Positions 9,386 to 17,625 of a DNA stretch of 43,341 nucleotides are shown in pieces. The stretch is taken from assembly GCA_948470255.1 (NCBI GenBank), contig CAOKOS010000019.1, positions 1 to 43,341 of the forward strand, written 5' to 3'. The notes under the pieces were generated by a model. The model saw only the letters and a list, made by a program, of their open reading frames with translations. It did not search any database and was not told the DNA's origin. The DNA comes from an uncultured Lachnotalea sp. (GTDB lineage: Bacteria > Bacillota > Clostridia > Lachnospirales > Lachnospiraceae). Made by a program: the position numbers and the translations under genes. Each line of letters begins with the position of its first letter. Position 1 is the stretch's first letter.

Positions 9386-10252
9386 GTGAAGAAAAAAATA
9401 ATCGGGATTTTAGTGGCAGTGGCGGCAGTGATTCTTCTTGCTTCCTCCATCGTCATTACAAAGGAAAATGAGTACAGTCTAATCCGCCGTTTCGGCAAAG
9501 TGGACAGGATCATCGGAAATGCAGGTATCACTTTCAAGATTCCTTTTATGGAGACTGCGGACAAGCTGCCGGGACAGCTCCTTTTATATGACCTGCCGGA
9601 GTCCGATGTGATTACAATGGACAAAAAGACGATGATTGCGGACAGTTACGTCCTTTGGAGGATTTCAGACCCGCTAAAATATGCGCAGACCTTGAATTCT
9701 TCCAAGGAAAGCGCGGAACAGAGAATCGACGCGGCGGTTTATAATGCCACAAAAAATATTATCAGTAATATGACGCAGAATGATGTCATTGCCGCCAGGG
9801 ATGGAGAATTGCAGGCAGCAGTGAGAGAAGGCGTGGGAGCTGCCATGGATTCTTATGGCATCGAGCTGAAAACTGTGGAAATCAAACAGCTGGATTTGCC
9901 GGAGGACAATAAGGAAGCTGTCTATGAGCGGATGATTTCTGAACGGAGCAAGATAGCGGCAACTTACCAGGCGGAGGGCGATTCGGAGGCGCAGAAGATC
10001 AGGAATACCACCGACAAAGAAGTGGAGATCATGTTGTCTGACGCGGAAGCCCAGGCGTCAAAGATCATCGCTGAGGGTGAGGCAGAGTATATGCGAATTC
10101 TTTCAGAAGCTTATTCCGACGAAGGCAGGGCAGAGTTTTATTCGTTTACCCGATCTCTGGAAGCGGCGAAAGCCTCCCTATCAGGCGGCGGCAACACGTT
10201 GATTCTTCCCGGGGATTCCCCCATGGCGGAGATTTTCATGAATCAGGAGTAA
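9386..10252 (+). CDS. hflC: HflC-like SPFH/Band 7 membrane protein
   Basis: Partner of HflK in the membrane SPFH complex. The 288-residue protein opens with a membrane anchor (about residues 4-23) followed by an SPFH domain (from ENEYSLIRRFGKVDRI) and the HflC-typical helix around YERMISERSKIAATYQAEG, then the conserved EGEAEYMRILSEAY segment. It starts with GTG at 9386, supported by AAAGGAGGAG ending six bases before. It has no glycine-rich tail, which separates it from HflK. Cotranscription with hflK is expected from the 14-base gap. Confidence 0.88.
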   Translation: MKKKIIGILVAVAAVILLASSIVITKENEYSLIRRFGKVDRIIGNAGITFKIPFMETADKLPGQLLLYDLPESDVITMDKKTMIADSYVLWRISDPLKYAQTLNSSKESAEQRIDAAVYNATKNIISNMTQNDVIAARDGELQAAVREGVGAAMDSYGIELKTVEIKQLDLPEDNKEAVYERMISERSKIAATYQAEGDSEAQKIRNTTDKEVEIMLSDAEAQASKIIAEGEAEYMRILSEAYSDEGRAEFYSFTRSLEAAKASLSGGGNTLILPGDSPMAEIFMNQE

Positions 10253-10256
10253 AAGA

Positions 10257-11108
10257 GTGGAGGCCCAAAACGCAGTGGGATATAAGAAAGATATCCTTTA
10301 TCATTATACGGATTTTCAGGCGCTGGACGGAATCATCCACCAGGCGCAGCTGCGGGTAAATAATGTCCTGAATATGAATGATGCGGCGGAGATGCGTCAT
10401 TTTATGGGGGGATTGTGCAGCGCTGTGGCAAAGAAGCTGGAGGCAGAAGGCGACCAGGCGCGGGGGGTTCGCAGGCTTTTTAAAGAAGAGCTTAAGAAAG
10501 ATTTCTTTTATTCTGCTTATGCGGCCTGTTTTTCTTTGTACCGTGATGATGCAGCACAGTGGGAACGGTATGGAAACAGGGGCCGGGGCGTGTGCATTGC
10601 ATTCCGGGGAGAGTTTTTAGAGAAGCTGGCAAAAGGGGAATTGTCCTTACAGACGGTTTTTTATGAAGGGGATATGACAGAGCATGAGCTGACAGAAGTT
10701 TTTTACTGTCTGGTAAAACAGGAGGCGCATCCTTTGGAAAATAACCCGAAGATCAGGGAAGCCATGAAGATTGCCTGGATTCAGTCTGTGGTATTTAAGC
10801 ATCCTTCTTTTTCTTCAGAAAGAGAAGTCCGCCTGGTTCTCTCCCCCATCGGAAAAGAATATTTTGGCATAAAACCTTGCTATCACATTACGGTGGAACG
10901 GATCAAAAAGTATTATCCCCTGGATTTGATGGCCATGTGTAAAAAGGCGGGAATCTGGCTGGGCGATATGGTGGAGGAGATTATTATTGGGCCGGAATCC
11001 ACCCAGTCGGCGTCTATTTTGCAGGATTATCTGAGGGATAATGGGCTTTTGGGGCTGGCGGAGCGGGTTTCTTTATCGAATTGCCCTCTGCGGAGGCAGC
11101 TGGTTTGA
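10257..11108 (+). CDS. DUF2971 family protein
   Basis: A 283-residue soluble protein whose opening (YHYTDFQALDGIIHQAQLRV) and middle (CFSLYRDDAAQWERYGNRG, then GVCIAF) match the DUF2971 pattern. The biochemical role is unknown; relatives are scattered, often in accessory regions. It starts with GTG four bases after the hflC stop, with AGGAGT overlapping the end of hflC, so it is probably translated from the hflKC message. It sits immediately before the B12 operon, but nothing in the sequence links it to cobalamin. No membrane segment or signal peptide is visible. Confidence 0.75.
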   Translation: MEAQNAVGYKKDILYHYTDFQALDGIIHQAQLRVNNVLNMNDAAEMRHFMGGLCSAVAKKLEAEGDQARGVRRLFKEELKKDFFYSAYAACFSLYRDDAAQWERYGNRGRGVCIAFRGEFLEKLAKGELSLQTVFYEGDMTEHELTEVFYCLVKQEAHPLENNPKIREAMKIAWIQSVVFKHPSFSSEREVRLVLSPIGKEYFGIKPCYHITVERIKKYYPLDLMAMCKKAGIWLGDMVEEIIIGPESTQSASILQDYLRDNGLLGLAERVSLSNCPLRRQLV

Positions 11109-11155
11109 CTGCGCCATGTGTTTTTTAGAGGTTCTGGGAGGAGCTTGGGGAAGTC

Positions 11156-12340
11156 ATGTTTGAGGAATATGTGGTGAAAGGAAACAGGCGGTTAAAGTGC
11201 GGCTATACCACCGGTTCCTGTGCGGCCGCGGCGGCAAAAGCGGCGGCCAGGATGTTCCTTACGGGCCGGGAGATATCCTGTGTGGAACTGATGACGCCAA
11301 AAGGCTTCCTTCTCCATCTGGACATCAGGGACATTGTCCGTGGGGAGGGGTTTGTAAGCTGCGGGGTGAGAAAAGATGGCGGAGACGACCCGGATGTGAC
11401 GGACGGCCTGTTGATCTGCGCCCGTGTGGAATATGCGGCAAAGGAAGACGGCGGGAAACAGGAGATAGAATCATCCCTTTCTGAAGTTTTGATAGACGGG
11501 GGAGAAGGAGTGGGACGCATTACCCTTCCGGGGCTGGAACAGCCGGTGGGGGCGGCCGCCATCAACCGGGTGCCCAGGCAGATGATCACAGAGGCAGTTT
11601 TGGAAAGCAGCAGGGACTGCGGGTTTCAGGGAAGCCTGAAAGTGACTGTTTTTGTGCCGGAGGGAGAAGAGCGCAGCGTCAGGACTTTTAACCCGCGCCT
11701 GGGAATCAAAGGCGGGATTTCAATTCTTGGAACAACAGGGATTGTGGAGCCTATGAGCGAATCTGCCCTGATTGATTCCATAAAAGTGGAGATGAAAGTT
11801 CTTTTAAAGCGAAAAAACGGTTATCTAGTGGTGATTCCTGGAAATTATGGGACGGTTTTTTCAAAAAATGAGCTGGGGATTGACACGGAATATACCATGA
11901 AGTGCAGCAATTATATCGGGGAAACAGTGGACTTTGCAGCGGAGCTTAAAGCAAAAGGGATTTTGTTTATTGGGCATATTGGGAAATTTATCAAACTGTC
12001 CGGTGGAATTATGAATACTCATTCGAGAAACGCCGACAGCCGGATGGAGCTTTTGGCTGCGGCTGCCATAAAAGCAGGCGCCCCTTTGCCGGTTCTTTCG
12101 GAAATTTTGGAAGCGCCAACCACAGACCAGGGCCTTGGAGTTTTGGAAGAGGCCGGATATCTGGAACCGGCCATGGAAATTGTGGCCGAACGGGCGGGAT
12201 TTTATTTGAAACACCGGTCAGGCGGGGCCTTTGAAACAGAGGTTATGATTTTTTCCAATGTATATGGGCTTTTGGGGCAGACGTCTGGAGCCTCTGCCAT
12301 GTTGGAGAGATGGAAAACAACGGATGCAGTCCGGGAATAA
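11156..12340 (+). CDS. cbiD: Cobalt-precorrin-5B C1-methyltransferase CbiD
   Basis: Uses S-adenosylmethionine to methylate C1 of cobalt-precorrin-5B in the anaerobic cobalamin pathway. The 394-residue protein shows the CbiD hallmark near the N-terminus (KCGYTTGSCAAAAAKAA, residues 14-30), then AAINRVPRQMI and the C-terminal HIGKFIKLSGGIMNTHSR segment. It opens the corrinoid gene run. The upstream gap to the DUF2971 gene is only 47 bases and holds a GGGAGGAG tract but no recognisable riboswitch or terminator, so transcription probably enters from upstream. Length is normal. Confidence 0.95.
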   Translation: MFEEYVVKGNRRLKCGYTTGSCAAAAAKAAARMFLTGREISCVELMTPKGFLLHLDIRDIVRGEGFVSCGVRKDGGDDPDVTDGLLICARVEYAAKEDGGKQEIESSLSEVLIDGGEGVGRITLPGLEQPVGAAAINRVPRQMITEAVLESSRDCGFQGSLKVTVFVPEGEERSVRTFNPRLGIKGGISILGTTGIVEPMSESALIDSIKVEMKVLLKRKNGYLVVIPGNYGTVFSKNELGIDTEYTMKCSNYIGETVDFAAELKAKGILFIGHIGKFIKLSGGIMNTHSRNADSRMELLAAAAIKAGAPLPVLSEILEAPTTDQGLGVLEEAGYLEPAMEIVAERAGFYLKHRSGGAFETEVMIFSNVYGLLGQTSGASAMLERWKTTDAVRE

Positions 12341-12350
12341 GGAAAATCAA

Positions 12351-13046
12351 ATGAGAAATGGAATTTTATATGGAGTGGGAGTGGGGCCGGGGGATCCGGA
12401 ACTCATGACCCTGAAAGCGGTCCGGGTTATAAAGGAGTCAGATGTGGTGGTTCTTCCGGCCAGGGCAAAAGAAGAATGTGTGGCCTATCAGATTGCAAAA
12501 GGCGCAGTGGAGGAGATAGGAGGTAAGGAGTTTCTTTACCTTCATATGCCCATGACAAAGGATAAAGAACTTTTAAGGGAGAGCCACGACGAGGGGGCCG
12601 CCCAGGTCATTAGCCGGCTGAAAGAAGGAAAAAATCTTGCATTTTTGACTCTTGGGGATGTGACTGTGTATTCCACTTACCTGTATATCCATAAAAGAGT
12701 GAAGGAAGCCGGATTTGCGGCGGAGCTTGTGAGCGGTATCCCTTCTTTTTGTGCAGCGGCAGCTAGGTTAGGAATCGGCCTGGCGGAAACCAGGGAACAG
12801 CTTCATGTGATACCGGCCACTTACGGCGTGGAAGAGGCCCTTTCCCTCCCCGGTACAAAGATCCTCATGAAGTCCGGAAAGGCCCTGGGACAGGTGAAAA
12901 AGGCGCTCTTGACAGCAGGCTGCCCGGTATATATGGTGGAGAACTGTGGGATGGAAAAAGAAAGGGTGTTTTATTCGGCAGAAGAGATTGATGAACACGC
13001 CGGGTATTATTCCCTGCTGATTGTAAAGGAGGCAGATCATGGTTGA
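12351..13046 (+). CDS. cbiL: Cobalt-precorrin-2 C20-methyltransferase CbiL
   Basis: SAM-dependent methyltransferase acting at C20 of (cobalt-)precorrin-2. The 231-residue protein belongs to the tetrapyrrole methylase fold: GVGVGPGDPELMTLKAVRVI near the N-terminus (first SAM loop), then FLTLGDVTVYSTY (second glycine motif) and SGIPSFCAAAARLG. ATG 12351 is taken as start since it is ten bases after the cbiD stop with AAGGAAAA upstream; longer open frame to 12258 overlaps cbiD. The 3' end overlaps cbiF by eight bases, indicating translational coupling. Confidence 0.93.
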   Translation: MRNGILYGVGVGPGDPELMTLKAVRVIKESDVVVLPARAKEECVAYQIAKGAVEEIGGKEFLYLHMPMTKDKELLRESHDEGAAQVISRLKEGKNLAFLTLGDVTVYSTYLYIHKRVKEAGFAAELVSGIPSFCAAAARLGIGLAETREQLHVIPATYGVEEALSLPGTKILMKSGKALGQVKKALLTAGCPVYMVENCGMEKERVFYSAEEIDEHAGYYSLLIVKEADHG

Positions 13047-13794
13047 CTTTGTGGGGGCCGGTTCCGGCGCGGCGGATTTGATTACTGTCCGCGGGAAGAG
13101 GCTGTTAGAAGAGGCGGATGTGATCATTTATGCCGGTTCTTTAGTAAACCCAGAGCTTTTGGACTATAAAAAAGAGGGATGTCAAGTCCATAACAGCGCT
13201 TATATGACGCTGGAAGAAGTGATTCAAACCATAAAAGAGGCGGAAAAATCAGGAAAACGGACAGTCCGGCTCCACACAGGAGATCCTTGCCTGTATGGCG
13301 CCATCCGGGAACAGATGGATGAGCTTGACAAGCTGGGTATTTCTTATGAAGTTTGTCCCGGTGTCAGTTCTTTCTGCGGCGCGGCGGCTGCCCTCCACGC
13401 GGAATACACCCTTCCTGATGTGTCCCAGTCTGTGATTATCACCAGAATGGCCGGAAGGACTGCTGTTCCGGAAAAGGAGGAAATTGCAAAGCTGGCCTCC
13501 CATCAGGCCACCATGGTGGTTTTTTTAAGTACAGGGATGTTAAAAGCTTTGGAAGGGCGGCTGGTTGCGGGCGGTTACAGCCAAGATACACCGGCGGCCA
13601 TTGTCTATAAAGCCACCTGGCCTGATGAAAAGGTTTTCCGCTGTACTGTATCCACCTTATCAGAGACAGCTGAAAAACATCAGATCACAAAGACGGCCCT
13701 GATTGTGGTGGGAAAGGTACTGGATGGGGATTATAACCGTTCGGAGCTTTATAATCCGGCCTTTACCACAGAGTTTCGGAAAGCCGTGGAATAG
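13039..13794 (+). CDS. cbiF: Cobalt-precorrin-4 C11-methyltransferase CbiF
   Basis: SAM-dependent methyltransferase that methylates C11 of cobalt-precorrin-4. The 251-residue tetrapyrrole methylase has the family start VDFVGAGSGAADLITVRG, the CbiF/CobM-specific segment VIIYAGSLVNPELL, RLHTGDPCLYGAIREQMDEL and CPGVSSFCGAAAAL. It overlaps the end of cbiL by eight bases with an AAAGGAGG site inside cbiL, and is followed eight bases later by cbiG. The order cbiL-cbiF-cbiG-cbiH is usual in anaerobic operons. Confidence 0.95.
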   Translation: MVDFVGAGSGAADLITVRGKRLLEEADVIIYAGSLVNPELLDYKKEGCQVHNSAYMTLEEVIQTIKEAEKSGKRTVRLHTGDPCLYGAIREQMDELDKLGISYEVCPGVSSFCGAAAALHAEYTLPDVSQSVIITRMAGRTAVPEKEEIAKLASHQATMVVFLSTGMLKALEGRLVAGGYSQDTPAAIVYKATWPDEKVFRCTVSTLSETAEKHQITKTALIVVGKVLDGDYNRSELYNPAFTTEFRKAVE

Positions 13795-13802
13795 GAGGAA
13801 CC

Positions 13803-14903
13803 ATGCGTCTTGCCGTTATCAGCTTTACAGAGCGGGGAGGGCGGCTGAACCGTCTCCTTTGCGAAAAGTTTGGGCAGCTGGGCTATGATGTGGACGGATT
13901 TGAGAAACGGGCTTTAGAGAAAGAAAAATCAGGCCGGAAAGAGGGCTGCCAGGAGACAGAAATACCTAGGACGATATATGTGGCAGAGAGCCTTCAGGAA
14001 TGGACGGGAAAGGCATTTACAGAATATGACGGCCTGGTTTTTGTGGGGGCCTGCGGGATTGCGGTTCGCGCCATTGCCCCCTTTTTAAAGGATAAGTTTC
14101 AGGATCCGGCAGTGGTGGCCATTGACGAGGGGGCAGGATTTGCGGTACCGCTTCTGTCGGGCCATGTGGGCGGCGCCAATGACCTTGGCCGCCTCACGGC
14201 GCGCCTTTCGGGGGCAGTTCCCGTTATCTCCACAGCTACTGATGTGAATGGCCTTTTTGCTGTAGATGTGTTTGCAAAAAAAAACCGGCTGTTTCTTTCA
14301 GACCGGGAACTGGCGAAGAAATGTTCGGCAGGAATAGTTGCCGGAAAAAAGATTCCTTTTTATAGTTCGCAGCCCATTTGTGGAAAGCTGCCAAAGGAGC
14401 TTGCTTTTTTTGAGGAAAAGGATGGATTCTTAAGGCAGCCGGGGCTTAAGGTGGCTGTGTCGGAGCAGAGGTTTCCAGGGAAGGGGGAAATCCTTTATCT
14501 TGTTCCAAGAACAGTGACGGCAGGCATGGGATGCCGCAGGGGAATCAGGCAAGGGCAGCTTTTAATCAGGGTTAAGGAGGTATTTTCTGCAGCCGGGATT
14601 TTTATGGAATCCCTGGAGCAAGTGGCTACCATTGAGAAAAAAAAGGAAGAAGAAGGGTTAAAAAAGCTGGCGGAGGGATTGTCTGTGGCTTTTTTATGGT
14701 ATACGGGAGAGGAGCTTGGCAGGCTTCCCGGGGCATTTTCCCACTCTGGTTTTGTAGAAAAAACAGTGGGGGTGGACTGTGTCTGTGAGCGGGCCGCCGT
14801 GATGGGAAGTAAGGGGGGAACCCTGCTGCTTTCCAAACAGGCGGGGGCGGGAATCACCGTAGCGGCAGCGAAAAGGAAGCAGAAGCTGCATTTTGACTGG
14901 TAA
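13803..14903 (+). CDS. cbiG: Cobalt-precorrin-5A hydrolase CbiG
   Basis: Opens the delta-lactone of cobalt-precorrin-5A, releasing acetaldehyde, the ring-contraction step specific to the anaerobic route. The 366-residue protein shows the N-terminal CbiG fold, the central signature (VFVGACGIAVRAIAPFL, then DEGAGFAVPLLSGHVGGAN, about residues 79-122), and a C-terminal CbiG_C domain starting near TAGMGCRRGI. The ATG is eight bases after cbiF with TAGGAGGAA just ahead. Length is usual for a stand-alone CbiG; it is not fused to CbiH or CobJ here. Confidence 0.94.
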   Translation: MRLAVISFTERGGRLNRLLCEKFGQLGYDVDGFEKRALEKEKSGRKEGCQETEIPRTIYVAESLQEWTGKAFTEYDGLVFVGACGIAVRAIAPFLKDKFQDPAVVAIDEGAGFAVPLLSGHVGGANDLGRLTARLSGAVPVISTATDVNGLFAVDVFAKKNRLFLSDRELAKKCSAGIVAGKKIPFYSSQPICGKLPKELAFFEEKDGFLRQPGLKVAVSEQRFPGKGEILYLVPRTVTAGMGCRRGIRQGQLLIRVKEVFSAAGIFMESLEQVATIEKKKEEEGLKKLAEGLSVAFLWYTGEELGRLPGAFSHSGFVEKTVGVDCVCERAAVMGSKGGTLLLSKQAGAGITVAAAKRKQKLHFDW

Positions 14904-14915
14904 GGAGGAGAATCA

Positions 14916-15644
14916 TTGAGTATTCTTTATGTGGTTGGAATCGGCCCCGGCGCCTATGGGAAAATGACCATTGAAGCGTCAGAGGCGTTGAAAAACAGTG
15001 ATGTAATTGTGGGCTATACGGTATACGTGGATTTGGTCAAAGAACATTTTCCGGGAAAAGAATTTTTGACTACGCCCATGAGACGGGAGATGGAACGGTG
15101 TGAACTGGCTTTTTTGGAGGCGGAAAAGGGAAAAACTGTGGCAATGATCTGCAGCGGGGACGCAGGTGTCTACGGTATGACTGGCCTGATGTATGAGATT
15201 GGGACACGTTATCCTGGCGTAGAGCTTAAAGTCATCGGAGGGGTGACGGCGGCCGTCGGCGGCGCGGCCGTCCTTGGGGCTCCACTGATTCATGATTTTG
15301 CCGTGATCAGCTTAAGTGATCTTTTGACGCCATGGGAAAAGATTGAAAAGCGGCTGGAGCTTTCGGCAGAAGCGGATTTTGTCCTCTGCCTTTATAATCC
15401 CTCCAGCAAAAAGCGGAAGGATTACCTGCAAAGGGCCTGTGACCTGGTTTTAAAACATCGCAGCCCGGATACTGTCTGCGGTTATGTGAAGAATATTGGG
15501 AGAGAAGGGGAAGAGGGCTGTGTGCTGACCCTTTCTAAGCTTCGGGATACCCAGGTGGATATGTTTACGACAGTCTGGATTGGAAATTCCCAGACAAAGA
15601 ATATAAATGGGAAAATGGTAACACCCAGGGGGTATCGTCTGTGA
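14916..15644 (+). CDS. cbiH: Cobalt-precorrin-3 C17-methyltransferase CbiH
   Basis: Methylates C17 and contracts the ring of cobalt-precorrin-3 (CobJ in the aerobic nomenclature). The 242-residue tetrapyrrole methylase opens with ILYVVGIGPGAYGKMTIEA, has GYTVYVDLV, CSGDAGVYGMTGLMYE, and the CbiH motif DFAVISLSDLLTPWEKIEKR followed by LYNPSSKKR. The start codon is TTG at 14916, supported by AAGGAGGAG six bases upstream. The stop overlaps the GTG start of the next gene by four bases (GTGA), a coupling arrangement. Confidence 0.95.
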   Translation: MSILYVVGIGPGAYGKMTIEASEALKNSDVIVGYTVYVDLVKEHFPGKEFLTTPMRREMERCELAFLEAEKGKTVAMICSGDAGVYGMTGLMYEIGTRYPGVELKVIGGVTAAVGGAAVLGAPLIHDFAVISLSDLLTPWEKIEKRLELSAEADFVLCLYNPSSKKRKDYLQRACDLVLKHRSPDTVCGYVKNIGREGEEGCVLTLSKLRDTQVDMFTTVWIGNSQTKNINGKMVTPRGYRL

Positions 15645-17623
15645 AACGTGTATTGATTTTTGCCGGGACCACGGAAGGGCGCCTTTTGGCAGAAGAGCTT
15701 TTTTCGGCGGATATTCCGGTGACGGCCTGTGTGGCCACAGAATATGGGGAGACGCTTCTTCCTGAAGGGGAAGGAATAACCCGCCTATCTGGGCGGCTGG
15801 ACCAGGGGCAGATGGAATCACTGATGGCAGACGGGGATTTTGCCTGCGTGGTGGATGCGACCCACCCCTATGCGGCGGCTGTTTCCAAAAACATCAGAAA
15901 ATCGGCAGAAAATACAGGGCTTTCCTGTCTGCGGCTTCTCAGGGAAGAGGAAGAATCTGAGGAAGCGGCGGTGTTTGTGGATAGTGTGGGAGAGGCTGTG
16001 GCTTATCTCAGAGAGAGGGAGGGAAATATCCTGGCTTCCACAGGCAGCAAGGAGCTTTTGGAATATACAGCCCTCCCGGACTATAAAACAAGGGTATTTG
16101 CCAGGATCCTTTCCACAAAAGAATCAGTATGTCTGGCGGGAAAACTTGGATTTGCCGGAAGGAATCTGATTTGTATGCAGGGCCCTTTTTCAGAAGAAAT
16201 CAACTATGCCATCATGAAAGAATATGGGATTTCCTGGCTGGTGACGAAAGCTTCCGGGAAAGCCGGAGGTTATGGAGAAAAACTGCGGGCGGCAAAGCGG
16301 GCTGGGGCCGGCGTCCTGGTGGTGGGAAGGCCGAAGGAGACGGGCGGTTTTTCCTTTTCCCAGGTGAGACGGCGGATTTTGAAAATGGCAGGAAAAAAAT
16401 GGGAAGAAAACAGAAGCGTGTTTTTTGCATCCATTGGCACGGGAGCTTTTTCCCAGATGACAGAAGAAGCAAAACAGGCATTCCGGACATGTGACGTCAT
16501 CATTGGGGCTGGAAGGATGACGAAAGCCCTGGAAGACTTCGGAAAACCTTCTTTTTCTGCTTATAAAGAAGCGGAAATTGCTGAGTTTTTGGAAACACAT
16601 GAAGAATATCAAAAGCCCCTGGTGGCTTTTTCCGGGGATCTGGGGTTTTACAGCGGGGCGAAGAAGCTTCTTCCCCTTCTTTCAGACAAAGGATTTAACG
16701 TGGTGTGCATCCCTGGAATTTCTTCCTTTGCTTATCTTGCGGCGCGGACGAAAAAAGCGTGGGATCAGGCAAAGCTCATGAGTGTCCATGGGCGGGCGGA
16801 AAATATCGTCCAGGCAGTCCGTGGAAACAGGCGGGTATTTACCCTTTTAGGCGGAGCAGGGAGTGTGGAACGGCTTTGTGAATGTCTGCTGTTTTACGGA
16901 TTTTCAGATGTGGAAGTGACGGTGGGGGAGAACCTTTCTTATGAAGAAGAGAGGATTTATTCTGGGACGCCGGAAGAACTTTTAAGGGTAAAATCCGGGG
17001 CGTTGGCAGTGGCGGTCATTGAAAATCCAAAGGGAGGGGCACAGACTGTTACCCATGGGATTCCTGACGACGAATTCATCCGAGGCCAGGCGCCCATGAC
17101 AAAATATGAAGTGAGGGTTGTATCCCTTTCCCGCCTGGAATTAAAACGGGATTCAGTGGTTTATGATATCGGGGCTGGAACAGGATCCGTTTCTGTGGAA
17201 GCCGCCTTAAAAACGGCAGACGGTATGGTCTATGCCATAGAGAAAAAGGAGGAGGCGGTAAAGCTCCTGGAAGAAAACAGGCGGAAATTTGCTGTTCCGA
17301 ACTTGAAGGTGGTGGCAGGGTGTGCCCCAGAGGCTTTGGCCGGGCTGCCTATGCCTACTCATGCTTTTATCGGAGGCTCTGCCGGAAACCTGAGGGAGAT
17401 TGTGGCCTGCCTGTTGGAGAAAAACCCCAGTGTGCGGGTGGTGGTCAATGCCATTGCCCTGGAGACGGTGGCGGAAACATGTTCCCTCTTAAAAGCGCTT
17501 CCGGTGAAGGATACGGAAGTCTCCCAGATTGCGGCTTCCAGGGGGAAGCAGGTGGGAAATTATGAGATGATGATGGGAATGAATCCTGTCTATATCTTCA
17601 GTTTCACCGGAAGGGGGGAATAA
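15641..17623 (+). CDS. CbiJ-CbiE-CbiT triple-domain fusion
   Basis: A 660-residue protein that joins three steps of the anaerobic pathway. Residues 1 to about 250 are a cobalt-precorrin-6A reductase (CbiJ/CobK: LIFAGTTEGRLLAEEL start, DATHPYAAAVS, KASGKAGG). Residues about 260-460 are a CbiE-type C5-methyltransferase of the tetrapyrrole methylase fold (SIGTGAFSQMTEEAKQA, AFSGDLGFYSG, IPGISSFAYLAA). Residues about 470-660 are a CbiT-type C15-methyltransferase/decarboxylase with a Rossmann SAM motif (VVYDIGAGTGSVSVEAAL). CbiE-CbiT fusion equals CobL; the further CbiJ fusion is less usual. The start is GTG overlapping cbiH by four bases. The frame is open throughout with no sign of decay. Confidence 0.92.
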   Translation: MKRVLIFAGTTEGRLLAEELFSADIPVTACVATEYGETLLPEGEGITRLSGRLDQGQMESLMADGDFACVVDATHPYAAAVSKNIRKSAENTGLSCLRLLREEEESEEAAVFVDSVGEAVAYLREREGNILASTGSKELLEYTALPDYKTRVFARILSTKESVCLAGKLGFAGRNLICMQGPFSEEINYAIMKEYGISWLVTKASGKAGGYGEKLRAAKRAGAGVLVVGRPKETGGFSFSQVRRRILKMAGKKWEENRSVFFASIGTGAFSQMTEEAKQAFRTCDVIIGAGRMTKALEDFGKPSFSAYKEAEIAEFLETHEEYQKPLVAFSGDLGFYSGAKKLLPLLSDKGFNVVCIPGISSFAYLAARTKKAWDQAKLMSVHGRAENIVQAVRGNRRVFTLLGGAGSVERLCECLLFYGFSDVEVTVGENLSYEEERIYSGTPEELLRVKSGALAVAVIENPKGGAQTVTHGIPDDEFIRGQAPMTKYEVRVVSLSRLELKRDSVVYDIGAGTGSVSVEAALKTADGMVYAIEKKEEAVKLLEENRRKFAVPNLKVVAGCAPEALAGLPMPTHAFIGGSAGNLREIVACLLEKNPSVRVVVNAIALETVAETCSLLKALPVKDTEVSQIAASRGKQVGNYEMMMGMNPVYIFSFTGRGE

Positions 17624-17625
17624 AT

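Noticed and set aside
12258..12350. Upstream extension of cbiL
   Set aside because: It overlaps the end of cbiD and is not similar to CbiL; ATG 12351 has a suitable site and matches the family start.
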